Shown: one piece after another, positions 49,255-58,947 of the stretch
Numbering within the stretch: position 1 is the stretch's first letter
How the letters are laid out: the number at the start of each line of letters is the position of its first letter
Origin: a virus
Strand: one strand, 5' to 3'
IMG/VR virus record: IMGVR_UViG_3300034374_012521
Span: 1-64,000 of that record
DNA: 64,000 nucleotides
Program-made: the position numbers and the translations under genes
Notes under the pieces: model-generated
The model's input: the letters and a program-made list of their open reading frames with translations, nothing else
Told to the model about the DNA's origin: nothing
The model's database searches: none

Positions 49255-49788
49255 TTAAATTTCCTCGTCGCTTCTTATCCCCCAAAAATAGAGATCGTTT
49301 GGGTCCTCGTTTGTTGAAAACCCAAATTGGGAAAACATCCTACTCAGGGGTAGATGATTGGTAAAATCATTTACGTTTAAATTCCGATAATAATCAGTAG
49401 TAAATGGACTATCCCAAGGGTTAGACCTATTAGTCCCATGCTCTGGTCTGCCGTCCCGGGCACAGCTAAACGTAACCAAACCACCAGGCTTAGTTAGCCT
49501 TACCATTTGGGTAAAAGTCAAAGACCAAAACTCGTCGTGCTCAAAACACTCACTTGAAATTGAAACATCAAACTTTTTACCAGGATTAAATAGATGTCCC
49601 TTTGATACAACATCCACGTTGTTACCCTCTCCGATATCAACGCCTATATAATTGGAATTGCTGAAAAGGTATCTATTATTTCCGTTTAGATCCATAGATC
49701 CGATATCAACTACATCAACATTATCAAATTTATCGGGGAAGTTCTTTCTTACACCAATAAAAAAATCAATTTGTTCTTTATGAGCCAT
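49255..49788 (-). CDS. class I SAM-dependent methyltransferase
   Basis: DVVDIGSMDLNGNNRYLF (motif I), YIGVDIGEGNNVDVV (acidic strand), FDVSISSECFEHDEF (motif IV). 177 residues. It probably modifies a sugar or sugar-nucleotide in the glf/GT92 group. Confidence 0.75.
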   Translation of the reverse strand: MAHKEQIDFFIGVRKNFPDKFDNVDVVDIGSMDLNGNNRYLFSNSNYIGVDIGEGNNVDVVSKGHLFNPGKKFDVSISSECFEHDEFWSLTFTQMVRLTKPGGLVTFSCARDGRPEHGTNRSNPWDSPFTTDYYRNLNVNDFTNHLPLSRMFSQFGFSTNEDPNDLYFWGIRSDEEI

Positions 49789-49791
49789 TCT

Positions 49792-50553
49792 TTAATTTTT
49801 TCTATAGAAGGTTAGTGCCAATAAATCCTCAATATCATTTTTATTGGCATTATCAAATTCATCCCAGGTACGGTAATACTCTGGGCTTCCCTGCTGTAAA
49901 TCTGATCTTCCTCTATCGATCTTTTTCCGATATTCATCCCGGGTCTTAGAGAAATAGTGATTTATCTGTGCTATTTCAGTATCCCCCCTTTGATTATAAG
50001 GACCTTCAGTTCTTAATCCCTCTGGTGAAATACCATCATAATAATAAAAGTGAGGATTAACAAAATATCCCGGTGATATCCCCGGGCTCATCTTTACTAT
50101 AGATTTGATTGTGTTCTCACACCCAATCTGCCTCTTTGTGAATCTTTCTAACACCCCGGTAGTTCCCTCTGGAAATTCAGATATCCCGTTATCACCAAAG
50201 AAAACCCAGTTTATTCCAATTTGATTTGTCTCGAATTGGTTAGATATATCAAATACAAAATCCTTAACACCCTGATGCTTTTTGAGAACCAAAAATTCAT
50301 CAACATCAAAAAAAGCTGCCCAATCGTATTGGTCTGAATGATTTTCTAGGAAATGCCGATAGGACTTCATGTGCATCCCATCTCCGTTAATTTCTATAGT
50401 TTTTACCCTCTCGTTGTTACTGGAATATTCCCAGTCGTTTAGATAAAGATGTATCTGGTCAAACCCAAGCTTGAGGTTGTATTCTATCCATTCCCCTATA
50501 TAGGGATCTTCGTCCTTTGCCATCGCGACAAGAGCTATTCTCATTCCAGCCAT
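49792..50553 (-). CDS. GT92-family glycosyltransferase
   Basis: AMAKDEDPYIGEWIEYNLKL is the GT92 signature opening; FFDVDEFLVL holds the DxD site and HFYYYDGISPEG follows. ATG at 50553 chosen to avoid overlap with the upstream stop; ATG 50544 is also possible. GT92 enzymes add galactose or similar residues, in keeping with the neighbouring UDP-galactose mutase. Confidence 0.8.
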   Translation of the reverse strand: MAGMRIALVAMAKDEDPYIGEWIEYNLKLGFDQIHLYLNDWEYSSNNERVKTIEINGDGMHMKSYRHFLENHSDQYDWAAFFDVDEFLVLKKHQGVKDFVFDISNQFETNQIGINWVFFGDNGISEFPEGTTGVLERFTKRQIGCENTIKSIVKMSPGISPGYFVNPHFYYYDGISPEGLRTEGPYNQRGDTEIAQINHYFSKTRDEYRKKIDRGRSDLQQGSPEYYRTWDEFDNANKNDIEDLLALTFYRKN

Positions 50554-50557
50554 TCTT

Positions 50558-50839
50558 CTAATTTTTAACACTCATGCTTGGAGGAATCCCTGAAGAAAGA
50601 TGATCAACTTCCAAAGCGTCGTAGATTGACTTTAGACTTTTACATTTTTCAAACTCGTCTTCTAGTTCCAAGAAATCAATTAATTCACGTATTCTTTCGC
50701 ACTTAAATGCTGTTGAGAAATATTTATCCATAATAAAGGCAACTCTGTGCTTCATTATCATAGAATAATTCTCATACATGAATTCTCGATACTCTTCAAA
50801 CCCCTCGTCAAAGAGATGCTCTGTTAAGGGATCTATCAT
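50558..50839 (-). CDS. hypothetical protein (YE-x-C family)
   Basis: 93 residues, helical. LEDEFEKCKSLKSIYDAL is the shared [YF]-E-x-C motif. Overlaps the next gene upstream by 4 bp. Function unknown. Confidence 0.55.
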   Translation of the reverse strand: MIDPLTEHLFDEGFEEYREFMYENYSMIMKHRVAFIMDKYFSTAFKCERIRELIDFLELEDEFEKCKSLKSIYDALEVDHLSSGIPPSMSVKN

Positions 50840-51237
50840 TCCTTATCGATATTTCTAAGTCTTAACCAGTTCTTGATACTCAATATAGCGGTGGTTAGAA
50901 TAACCATACCTCCAATAAAGAATAAACCGTCGAATTCATTATAATCAGACATAAGATATGTGAGTTCGACCAAACCAATCATATAGCCAAACCACATTAT
51001 CAACCATATAATATCAGGGATTCTTTTAACTTTCTTTTCGACCTTTTCTACTTTTTCATCATGAACCACTCTTGATAGGGCATCCTGTAGGTCCTTACCA
51101 TAGGCAGGTACCTTACTTATTTTGCCATCTTCTGATAATATGGTTACCTCATATTTAAGCCACTCTGGAAAGGACTCTGAGGTTTTTCTATATTCTGCGT
51201 GAATTGCTTTCTTTTTATTTTTCTTTTTCTTTTTCAT
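50836..51237 (-). CDS. two-helix membrane protein
   Basis: Lys-rich start (KKKKKNKKKAIHAEYRK), a soluble middle, then two transmembrane helices (IIWLIMWFGYMIGLVEL and LFFIGGMVILTTAIL). Inner-membrane location expected. No family recognised. Confidence 0.55.
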   Translation of the reverse strand: MKKKKKNKKKAIHAEYRKTSESFPEWLKYEVTILSEDGKISKVPAYGKDLQDALSRVVHDEKVEKVEKKVKRIPDIIWLIMWFGYMIGLVELTYLMSDYNEFDGLFFIGGMVILTTAILSIKNWLRLRNIDKE

Positions 51238-51403
51238 GGTATTTTTGGTCTAATGATTTGAGATATTCGAGAGATTCTGATGAACCTATAAGTGCATCCG
51301 GTGAATAAAGGTAAACACGTAGGAACGTTCGATCATCCTCATATCTTTCTCTAATTGCTTTTAGAGAGGAGAGGTCCGGTAAAAATTTCTTATTAAATCC
51401 CAT
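51215..51403 (-). CDS. hypothetical protein, 62 aa
   Basis: Charged and helical. It sits directly after the polymerase gene and overlaps the next start. No family recognised. Confidence 0.45.
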   Translation of the reverse strand: MGFNKKFLPDLSSLKAIRERYEDDRTFLRVYLYSPDALIGSSESLEYLKSLDQKYHEKEKEK

Positions 51404-52549
51404 TTAGAATAGTGTGTTAATCATAAAGAGGTTGGGTGATATTGGATTGTGCCCCATCACCTCTATGAATCGGTTGATTGGGTCTAAGATTGTTTTGGTA
51501 AACTGCTGATCAAAATCTATAGGGGGTGCAAATTCATAAGGGTGTGTTCCTTGAGAATAAGCAAAAACGTTATTGTCACCTGGATTTTTAACCTTAACAA
51601 AATAAAATCTTACTTTTTCTCCTCCTCCAATAAGTGGATACTTGTCCTTGTACTTAGTTGAATTTAGCAAGAAGTTGTGATAAGCAGATGCTCTAACATG
51701 AATTGGGCAGCCTTTGGCAACCTCGAGTGCAGTAGTATCGTTTAAAACAAACTTTTGGTAATTGTTGACGTTCACGGCAACCGAGATGTTTTCAGGTTCC
51801 TGTGCTTTGAAGTCTTTTTTGATAGCCTTTAATTCCTGAACAAACTCCCTAAGTTCAAACCCACCACCTTTGCTAAAAATAAACTTAGTCAAGTAAATAA
51901 GCTTTTCCCTTACAAAAGATGGGGTTCCACCTTTTACCATCTCAACCCCAGTGGTTTTAATTGAGCTTAGAGGCTCTGAATGTACACCATCAGAATAAAC
52001 AATGTTCGTAACATACTTTTTCTTACCAAGGAAAATACCGTTGATCGAAAGGGTTTCCATCTCAAAATCTTGATAATTATCTGTGCCCCATTTTTCAGCA
52101 TAGATATCAAAACACTTTTTGAGATATCCAACCAACCGGTGTTCGTTAATTGCAAGAATTAAATCCTTATCATTACCCTTCCAGCCTTCACAGGAAGCAA
52201 CTACCTCCTGGAAAGTAACATAGTTAGAATCTGTATCCCCATACACCACCATTGGTTTGTGTATCTTTTTGACGTTAGTAAGACCGAGCTTGTCGTGTAA
52301 CTCTTTGTCTTTGTGCCAAAATTCGTGGAAGTACTTATGCAAAATTTTCTCTGAGTGCTTGATCAAATCCTGCCCCTGCAAAGTCACAGCCTCAGCAACC
52401 TCAGGATTGAAGCAGACGAACCAACTATTACCAATCGCTCCGTAGATGGAGTTCATAGTTAACTTAATAGCTTGTTCTTCGTTTTTGAGCTCGTTTTTTA
52501 AAGCAGTGAGCTTTTCAATTTTTTCCTTAAGGTCTTGTACTTCAGACAT
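51404..52549 (-). CDS. family B DNA polymerase, C-terminal half (split gp43)
   Basis: Starts in the fingers helices: LKEKIEKLTALKNELKNEE then motif B (AIKLTMNSIYGAIGN) near residue 28. Motif C is VVYGDTDSNYV, and the thumb follows. The exonuclease domain and motif A (DxxSLYPS) are absent, so it needs a partner encoded outside the window. The ATG lies 2 nt after the clamp stop, so this is a separate gene and not a frameshift product. Split gp43 genes are known in some T4-like phages. Confidence 0.88.
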   Translation of the reverse strand: MSEVQDLKEKIEKLTALKNELKNEEQAIKLTMNSIYGAIGNSWFVCFNPEVAEAVTLQGQDLIKHSEKILHKYFHEFWHKDKELHDKLGLTNVKKIHKPMVVYGDTDSNYVTFQEVVASCEGWKGNDKDLILAINEHRLVGYLKKCFDIYAEKWGTDNYQDFEMETLSINGIFLGKKKYVTNIVYSDGVHSEPLSSIKTTGVEMVKGGTPSFVREKLIYLTKFIFSKGGGFELREFVQELKAIKKDFKAQEPENISVAVNVNNYQKFVLNDTTALEVAKGCPIHVRASAYHNFLLNSTKYKDKYPLIGGGEKVRFYFVKVKNPGDNNVFAYSQGTHPYEFAPPIDFDQQFTKTILDPINRFIEVMGHNPISPNLFMINTLF

Positions 52550-52551
52550 TT

Positions 52552-53313
52552 TTATTTTTCTATAATTCCTACTGCAGTTGAAGTGTCTGTTTGCTCAGAG
52601 AAGAAAACAATTCTATTTTCGTGAACATAACAGGAGGAGGACTCAGCATCTACGTAATTAAGATGAGATTTATAGATAGAAGACTCGAGTGGATCTTGGA
52701 CCTCAATCTCGGATGGGCCTATGTTTAATTTATAATCGAATGAATCCCCGTTAATTTTTACCTGCTCTTTATTAACTCGATACACAAGCAATTCTTCGGA
52801 ATTAGATTCCAATCCACAAAGAGACATTACGGACGAAAAATCGGAATTATAAATCTTGAAGTTAGATAATGCATCTTCTTGGGAATGAACCATGCTCAAA
52901 ATAGTATCTTCTACATAAGAAAGCAAGGATAGGTCTGCACATCTTATTTTGATTTTCAAGGAAGGAGAAACGACTTGCATTTCAGAGGCAACACATTCAC
53001 CATCTACCTCATTAATATTTAGATCCAAATGTATATCTTCTTCAGGGCGGAAGTGCTTGAAGCAATCCATCAGTTTGGTAACATCAATTAAACCAATCTT
53101 AATACGATCACATCCTAGATCATCAAACCCAGGTACATCTTCGAAAACTTGACTGATATCAACAGACGAGTATTTCATTACTGATTTATCAGGAGTGTGG
53201 ACCTTACAGAACAACTTTTCCTCATTTAGCTCTAAAAGAACACTCTTATCAACAACCTTTAGCTTCTTGAGGAAAGCTATTAGATTATTCGTGCTTGTAA
53301 CCCTAATCTTCAT
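52552..53313 (-). CDS. probable sliding clamp (gp45-like)
   Basis: 253 residues, all beta-rich with the NNLIAFLKKLKVVDKSVLLE start and EKLFCKVHTPDKSVMKYSSV strands typical of PCNA/gp45 folds. It directly precedes a polymerase gene, as clamps often do. Sequence identity is low, so the call rests on fold pattern and context. Confidence 0.65.
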   Translation of the reverse strand: MKIRVTSTNNLIAFLKKLKVVDKSVLLELNEEKLFCKVHTPDKSVMKYSSVDISQVFEDVPGFDDLGCDRIKIGLIDVTKLMDCFKHFRPEEDIHLDLNINEVDGECVASEMQVVSPSLKIKIRCADLSLLSYVEDTILSMVHSQEDALSNFKIYNSDFSSVMSLCGLESNSEELLVYRVNKEQVKINGDSFDYKLNIGPSEIEVQDPLESSIYKSHLNYVDAESSSCYVHENRIVFFSEQTDTSTAVGIIEK

Positions 53314-53372
53314 TTCTTACGTTTTAACTTTATTCTTCTATAGAGATAAAACGAATTGTTTTCGTCTATCAC

Positions 53373-53402
53373 AAAAAAAATCCTAGCGTTTAGCTAGGAT
53401 TT
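53373..53402 (-). terminator. intrinsic terminator
   Basis: ATCCTAGC/GCTAGGAT stem with a TAAAC loop and an eight-T run on the minus strand. It ends the transcript from 54405. Confidence 0.85.
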
Positions 53403-53424
53403 CTAAATGTCTATCTAGAATAAC

Positions 53425-54405
53425 CTACATGGTAGATTTTATTGTATCTATGATAATTCTCTTGTCCACCGGATTAAGGGTTTTAGCCCATTTTCTAACG
53501 CTTTGTACATCGGTTGGGTAAGTTTGGGAATCTCCGCTAAAGTCTGATTTTCCCTCTTTATCATCACTATCAGATTGGCTTAAGGAGCCACTCTGTTTGG
53601 ATTTTTCAGCGTCAAAAGCTTTATCGGCAAAAGAATTAAGGTCCTTAACCACCCTATCTACGCCTTGTTTAGCTTCTTTAGAAATATCCTTGGTGGGGAT
53701 TTTATCTAAATTCCCCTTAATGTCCTCTTTCTTACCAATACCAAAATCGATTTTAGATCCATTAATATTGCTATTAAGGTCACTTGCCAAAGCAAGTATT
53801 AGATCATTATTTAGGGTTACCTTTTCGTTGTTGAATAGTTGGGAAAATCCATTACCAATCATTTCATAAAAAAGCTTAACCTGATCTCCAATGTCTTTTT
53901 TATACCCAGCATACGAGCTAGAGTCTGAAAGGGTATCTCCCAGACCCGACATAACTTCATCATAAGTTGTGTCTTGATCTAGGATAGTAAATTTTGATAT
54001 TAAACCTCTTTCAATCTTACTAAATTCGTTCCATACTTGAGGCCAAGCTTCTTTCCAGAATGACTCTGGAGAAGCACTTTTATTTTCTATTACATTTTTA
54101 CCTTCGAACTCAACAGTAGGTAAAATATATGCTATTAGGGTTGGTAAAACCTTTTTTGAAATTCGATTGAAAGCCGCGTTAAAAATCGCACGGTCAGATT
54201 TTTTTTCGATATTTCCTGAAGAAATCTCTTTAATGTTTTCAAGCCATGCATCAACTAAAGAAATAGCAATATCATACGGTTTGATGGATTCACCATTAAT
54301 CTCAATCTCCTTATCTAAGGGTAAGCCAGATCCGGACCAATTAACATTTAATGCTTCGTCAAGGGAAAGAAAGTACCTTTTAGAAAAGCTATGTATGTTT
54401 TCCAT
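53425..54405 (-). CDS. probable packaged protein with capsid-targeting-type N-terminus
   Basis: 326 residues. MENIHSF fits the first part of the motif (I4, F7, F12 shifted), followed by LDE|A. The mature part is mostly helical with a Ser/Asp-rich linker (LSQSDSDDKEGKSDFSGDS) and a C-terminal helix (KWAKTLNPVDKRIIIDTI). No family recognised. A GAAGATATATAA element is 16 nt upstream and a terminator follows, so this gene is a monocistronic unit. Confidence 0.55.
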   Translation of the reverse strand: MENIHSFSKRYFLSLDEALNVNWSGSGLPLDKEIEINGESIKPYDIAISLVDAWLENIKEISSGNIEKKSDRAIFNAAFNRISKKVLPTLIAYILPTVEFEGKNVIENKSASPESFWKEAWPQVWNEFSKIERGLISKFTILDQDTTYDEVMSGLGDTLSDSSSYAGYKKDIGDQVKLFYEMIGNGFSQLFNNEKVTLNNDLILALASDLNSNINGSKIDFGIGKKEDIKGNLDKIPTKDISKEAKQGVDRVVKDLNSFADKAFDAEKSKQSGSLSQSDSDDKEGKSDFSGDSQTYPTDVQSVRKWAKTLNPVDKRIIIDTIKSTM

Positions 54406-54421
54406 TAGGAAGATTTTTAGC

Positions 54422-54433
54422 TTATATATCTTC
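54422..54433 (-). promoter_or_regulatory. putative late promoter, GAAGATATATAA, inside a stop codon
   Basis: 16 nt before the ATG at 54405. GAT ATA TAA also encodes Asp-Ile-stop of the topoisomerase gene. Confidence 0.5.
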
Positions 54434-55798
54434 CTCGTCCTCCTCTTCTAGATCAAAAATCTCAATCTCGGGGTCAATAGAAATGCTCTTAGGTACTATT
54501 GATTTAGGAATAAGTGATGCAGATTTGTTTTTCTTTAAGGCATCAGTAACCTTTTTAACAATCTGTTTCTGCTTTGTGATTGCTTTTTTAGTTTCTTGGA
54601 TACGCTTTTTGATGTCCTTAATCATATTTTCGGTTTCCTTAATATGATCAGATGAAAGCTTCACTATCTGTATTTGAGAAAGTCTGGATGATATCCATTT
54701 AGCAAATTTATTGAGAAATTCTACAATCTCCTTATTTTGCCTTTTCTTTTGACTCATGAAGATAAGGAACTTAAGTTTTGCCTCGAGAAATTCCAGATCA
54801 AGCTTAAGGTCTACCTCATCCTTCATTAACCTCTTAAGTCGAACATTTTCTAAATGGACCTTAAAAGAATCTAGATATGACTTTACAGAATCGAACTGAG
54901 CTACAGAGCCATCTTTAATGAACACAACATTTTCCCTGACAACTATTTGGGTCTGTTTCTTAATGACATCCACTGCATCTTTAAATTCCTTTGGAGAAAC
55001 CTTTTTTAGTGATATGCCAATGTCACACTTACTTTGCGAGTTGTTTTGCATATAGTATTCATACCCATATGCTTCGAGTTTAGTCAGAAGTTTTTTCATG
55101 AAAGACTCGTACCTCATAATTGGAGGAAGATCGAATATCCTGATCGTCTTTTTCCTTTCATTTATTTCAAATCCACTCTCTATGATCCAGGAATCATCGG
55201 AATCTAGTTTATAGATTTTACCAGAAAAGTCTTTAAAATATGGTTTAAGAAGTTTGTTTTTCCCCTCCAAATATTCTACAATATCCTCAACCTTACGTGG
55301 CAAGATGTTGCTTCGATATCCTACAGCAATCCCTACTATGTGAGTTAAGAGACCAATTGGTATTTCCAAATGAAGCCAATCGTGACCACCTTCCTCATTT
55401 TTTTCATTAAGGTCTTTGTGCTTTTCTACAATATCCTTAATGTTCCTATTAATCTTAACTGCAGTGTATCTCGGGGCAGAAGGGTTAGGGTTAACAGGGG
55501 AACCGAAGAATCCATCACCCTCTAAAATTTCAAAGGAACAACCAAAGGGTCTAGCTAATTTGGAAATTGCACCAGCTAAAGAAGAATCTCCGTGATGGTA
55601 TAGACCAGTACGGATAACTTCCCCAACAAGCCCAATTGTCTTATTAAAAGAATTTGGACTGTTTTCAATAATGATCCTTTGTACTGGAGTTAAGGAATCA
55701 TAAAAGTTAGGAATTCCTCTTGATTGTAAGACATAAAGGGCATAATCCCTATATTTCTCATTTATCTGTTCTGTAATAGTTAATGTATTCGCCACCAA
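54422..55798 (-). CDS. type II DNA topoisomerase, medium subunit (gp52-like)
   Basis: The breakage-rejoining subunit. SLTPVQRIIIENSP is the winged-helix start, and the active-site Tyr is in APRYTAVKI (about residue 110), with a long coiled coil (about 320-430) and a highly acidic tail. 458 residues compares with 442 in T4. Works with the 59920-61698 protein to relax supercoils during replication. Confidence 0.9.
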   Translation of the reverse strand: MVANTLTITEQINEKYRDYALYVLQSRGIPNFYDSLTPVQRIIIENSPNSFNKTIGLVGEVIRTGLYHHGDSSLAGAISKLARPFGCSFEILEGDGFFGSPVNPNPSAPRYTAVKINRNIKDIVEKHKDLNEKNEEGGHDWLHLEIPIGLLTHIVGIAVGYRSNILPRKVEDIVEYLEGKNKLLKPYFKDFSGKIYKLDSDDSWIIESGFEINERKKTIRIFDLPPIMRYESFMKKLLTKLEAYGYEYYMQNNSQSKCDIGISLKKVSPKEFKDAVDVIKKQTQIVVRENVVFIKDGSVAQFDSVKSYLDSFKVHLENVRLKRLMKDEVDLKLDLEFLEAKLKFLIFMSQKKRQNKEIVEFLNKFAKWISSRLSQIQIVKLSSDHIKETENMIKDIKKRIQETKKAITKQKQIVKKVTDALKKNKSASLIPKSIVPKSISIDPEIEIFDLEEEDEEDI

Positions 55799-55850
55799 TA
55801 ATTGATTTACGGTAGTTCTATAATACTGAGGAAAGTTTGTTTCTAATTAT

Positions 55851-56930
55851 TTAAACATCATCTAGCTGGACAACGGCTAACTTAATAGATCTTTGCCCCT
55901 CGCTTTTAAGCTTATCTATTACCTCCTTGAGATCCCCAGAATTAGCAAAAACGATACAGCCAGCAGAATATGTGTTTACATTCCGTGAGGTTCCTCTTGA
56001 ACTAGCTCTGTGTATATTGATGCCGAATTTCCCGGTTTCTGTGTTACCAGGGGAAAAAGTTTTAAAGTCAATTTCTCCAGGCCCATTGACAGGTTCGTAG
56101 CGGTCAACAGTAATGTTACCGTTCTGTACAAAAGCTGGATATCCGTTGTGCTTTCCTATTTTGTAATCATAGACACCAGGTTGTACAATTGCTAACCCCT
56201 TAGGGTTAATAATATCTTTTTTGCCGTGTGTCATATACCAGTTCCTAAACTGTTGGACCATAAACATTGGCCCGGGTACAGTGGTTGCCTTGAAAGCCCA
56301 CACTTTATTATCCGACTCTGGAGACATTAGTACCAAAGCGTCAATAAAGTGGTTGTGAGATCTTTTCTTTTGGCTCAACTTATTCCTTAGGGCAACTAGT
56401 GTATATTTGTCCTTGTCGATCTTATTCCATTCTCCAGAAGATTCTAAAAATCCCTTGACCTTATTCCAAGTTAAACTATTAATTCCTCTATAGGTGTATG
56501 GAGAACTTGGCGGAAGTAAGGAAGCATTTGGTTCTATTGCTTCAAATGAGTTATCATTACTTCTAGCAATCTCTACGTTTCTTTCAACTCTTTCCCTTTC
56601 GGATCTGTTACCCCTGATATAAGATGCTATTTCATCAGATGTTTGTGGGGAATCTGAAACATTACCAGTCTCTATGTCAGTATTAGCTAATAGCCAATCC
56701 TCTAGCCCCCGTCCAACTTTAGTTGCCATTAAGAGGTCTAATCCGCTTATCTTACCTTTACCAAAAATTGTTCTCTTCTTTTGAGTTCCACCAGAATTTG
56801 TGGATTTGGAGGAAGATGAGGTTGGGGAATAAGCCTGATTAGTAGCTTGTTGTATAAACTCCCCAGCAGTTGAAGCTTCAGCCTCGTCTAATTTTTTCCT
56901 GAATTCACCAAAAGACTTTATCCTTCCCAT
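55851..56930 (-). CDS. YkuD-like (L,D-transpeptidase-fold) protein with capsid-targeting-type N-terminus
   Basis: The C-terminal domain has GINIHRASSRGTSRNVN, then YSAGCIVFAN, the His/Ser-x-Gly-Cys signature of L,D-transpeptidases and phage YkuD-like enzymes. The N-terminus MGRIKSFGEF fits the targeting motif and is followed by LDE|A and a Ser-rich linker. Probably a head protein that is ejected and acts on peptidoglycan or is a structural domain. 359 residues. Confidence 0.7.
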   Translation of the reverse strand: MGRIKSFGEFRKKLDEAEASTAGEFIQQATNQAYSPTSSSSKSTNSGGTQKKRTIFGKGKISGLDLLMATKVGRGLEDWLLANTDIETGNVSDSPQTSDEIASYIRGNRSERERVERNVEIARSNDNSFEAIEPNASLLPPSSPYTYRGINSLTWNKVKGFLESSGEWNKIDKDKYTLVALRNKLSQKKRSHNHFIDALVLMSPESDNKVWAFKATTVPGPMFMVQQFRNWYMTHGKKDIINPKGLAIVQPGVYDYKIGKHNGYPAFVQNGNITVDRYEPVNGPGEIDFKTFSPGNTETGKFGINIHRASSRGTSRNVNTYSAGCIVFANSGDLKEVIDKLKSEGQRSIKLAVVQLDDV

Positions 56931-56948
56931 AGATTGGAAATATTTATC

Positions 56949-56958
56949 TTATATATCC
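56949..56958 (-). promoter_or_regulatory. putative late promoter, GGATATATAA
   Basis: 18 nt before the ATG at 56930. Confidence 0.5.
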
Positions 56959-56967
56959 TATGGAGTG

Positions 56968-57312
56968 TTATTCTTTACCGCTGAAAGAATAAAAGAATAC
57001 AACCAGACTATTCAATAGCACACTAACCCCGCTTGAAAGAAATCCATATGCAATGGTAGTAAGAGGATAGGATATCCAAAAATTGTGGGGCTGGGACGAA
57101 AGGTCACCCAGAGGATTATAAATAATTTCGCCGGTTGCTAAAATCCCCAGAATTATGCCAACCCAGAAACCACTACACTGCATACAGGAAAAAAGCTTAT
57201 GTAATGTAGGAGCTTTAATAAGAAGGTAGACTCTTAATCGGTCAAAAATAGTTCCATTTACTAGGATGGAGGTGATTGACCAGGCAATTAGTATAAAATA
57301 TAAATCTTTCAT
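56968..57312 (-). CDS. DUF1360-like membrane protein
   Basis: Three or four hydrophobic helices. LFSCMQCSGFWVGIILGI matches the Cys-containing core segment of DUF1360 proteins known from phages and Bacillus. Function unknown; inner membrane. Confidence 0.65.
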   Translation of the reverse strand: MKDLYFILIAWSITSILVNGTIFDRLRVYLLIKAPTLHKLFSCMQCSGFWVGIILGILATGEIIYNPLGDLSSQPHNFWISYPLTTIAYGFLSSGVSVLLNSLVVFFYSFSGKE

Positions 57313-58331
57313 TAGAAATGATCCTTGTAGTTTTCTATAAATTCTTGCTGATTGGGGGATAAATTTTTAGGTACTTTTATACCAATCTTAACCAATATAT
57401 CTCCTCGGTAAGTCGAGTTAAATTCAGGAACCCCCTTACCAGCTAATCTAAAAATCTTTCCGGGTGGTGTTCCAGGTGGAATTGTAATTTTATATTCTCC
57501 TCCGGAAACTAGATTAGGAATATGGACCTCCTTACCAAGGCATGCTTCTGGGAAAGAAAGATCTACATCACATATCAAATTATACCCATCTCTTCTGAAA
57601 AATTCGTGTTTTTTGTCATAGACATTAACAACAAGATCACCAGGGTCTGATGGGGATTTAGCATGATCTCCTTTTTGAGGAACTCTAAATGTTATACCAG
57701 TAACAGATCCCTTTGGAATCTGAATTTCAATCTGGTCTGGCTTTCTAACAACCCCTGCTCCTCCACAGGTTTTACACATTGACTTTGGAATCTTTCCTGT
57801 GCCTTCACATGCATAACAGGTTTCATCCATTGCCATTTGGCCAAAATTGGTATTTACTATTCGTCTTTTAACACCCATTCCAGCACAGACATGGCAGGTA
57901 TCAAGTTCCGAGTTATGTGCACCAGTTCCTTTACAATCAGAACATTGCATCTTCCTGTAAAGGTTAGCGTTCTTCTTAGTCCCATTGAGAACCTCTTCTA
58001 AGGTAATTTCAACTTTTGCGTTGATGTTGTTACCTTTTTTGATAACATCACCCTCATAGAAATTACTACCTCTAAAACCCCCGAAATCACCACCAAAGGG
58101 ATTTCTACCAAAACCTCCAAAGGGATTTGGATTATCATATTTAGATTTCTTTTCGGGATTACTGAGTGTATCGTAAGCCTCAGCTATTTCTTTGAACTTT
58201 TTCTCAGATTCCGGATCACCACCTGATTTATCTGGGTGATATTTCAGGGCTAATTTTCGATAAGCCTTCTTTATCTCCTCAGGAGTAGAATTCCTATTTA
58301 CTCCAAGTATATTGTAATAATCTGGCTTCAT
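57312..58331 (-). CDS. dnaJ: DnaJ/Hsp40 co-chaperone
   Basis: J-domain with the HPD triad ([12 protein letters not shown]), a Gly/Phe linker ([13 protein letters not shown]), a four-repeat zinc domain ([32 protein letters not shown]) and a C-terminal peptide-binding part. All modules of a type I DnaJ are present. It would recruit host DnaK for phage folding or assembly. Confidence 0.95.
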   Translation of the reverse strand: MKPDYYNILGVNRNSTPEEIKKAYRKLALKYHPDKSGGDPESEKKFKEIAEAYDTLSNPEKKSKYDNPNPFGGFGRNPFGGDFGGFRGSNFYEGDVIKKGNNINAKVEITLEEVLNGTKKNANLYRKMQCSDCKGTGAHNSELDTCHVCAGMGVKRRIVNTNFGQMAMDETCYACEGTGKIPKSMCKTCGGAGVVRKPDQIEIQIPKGSVTGITFRVPQKGDHAKSPSDPGDLVVNVYDKKHEFFRRDGYNLICDVDLSFPEACLGKEVHIPNLVSGGEYKITIPPGTPPGKIFRLAGKGVPEFNSTYRGDILVKIGIKVPKNLSPNQQEFIENYKDHF

Positions 58332-58340
58332 GTATTATCC

Positions 58341-58688
58341 TTAGAAAGAGGATTTAAGCCATTCTCGAATTACCATTTCTTTCCCTCTGTCTAATGGGGG
58401 AATATCAAACCATTTTTTCTTTAGTTGCTTCCTCAGCGAAACTATCTCACCACAAATTTCGTAGTCTTCTTCTGATTCCCAATATGAAATCATCCTGCTA
58501 CAAAAATCATCTATCTTTTCCTCGTCATCGAAAATATAAACGAAATCCTCTGGTTGTAATCTCAAAGCATTTAGAAACAAGTCCTGTACTGCTCTTTCCA
58601 CATGGCACTTCAAGATAGCATATTGTGGATGATCGTCAAACGAAGATCCCCAATCAAAAAAGTGATAGCTTCCAGGTCCTATATTCAT
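58341..58688 (-). CDS. hypothetical protein (YE-x-C family)
   Basis: 115 residues. ESEEDYEICGEIVSLRKQL is the shared motif. A GATATATAGA element lies 22 nt upstream. It precedes dnaJ by 9 bp. Function unknown. Confidence 0.55.
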   Translation of the reverse strand: MNIGPGSYHFFDWGSSFDDHPQYAILKCHVERAVQDLFLNALRLQPEDFVYIFDDEEKIDDFCSRMISYWESEEDYEICGEIVSLRKQLKKKWFDIPPLDRGKEMVIREWLKSSF

Positions 58689-58695
58689 TGGTTTG

Positions 58696-58947
58696 TTATG
58701 AGTCTAAAAATCTATATATCTCTATATAAACCTTTTGGTCGACTAAATCGCTAAAATTAACTTTAAGTTTATCCAAAACGAGATCTACCTTATCCTTACC
58801 AAAGTTTGAATATAATACATCCCTTTTTATTTGCATTTCCATTTCATCGTCCCTTTTATATCTTACGGGAGAATCTTTTAGGTTAAGAATCGTTTTTTCA
58901 AATTCTTCAAATTTTTTTAGATCTTCTTTTGTTAACTCTTCAGGCAT
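58696..58947 (-). CDS. hypothetical helical protein, 83 aa
   Basis: Charged helical protein (FGKDKVDLVLDKLKVN). Its start overlaps the UV endonuclease gene by 16 bp. No family recognised. Confidence 0.5.
   Translation of the reverse strand: MPEELTKEDLKKFEEFEKTILNLKDSPVRYKRDDEMEMQIKRDVLYSNFGKDKVDLVLDKLKVNFSDLVDQKVYIEIYRFLDS
58711..58720 (-). promoter_or_regulatory. putative late promoter, GATATATAGA
   Basis: 22 nt before the ATG at 58688. Confidence 0.45.
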
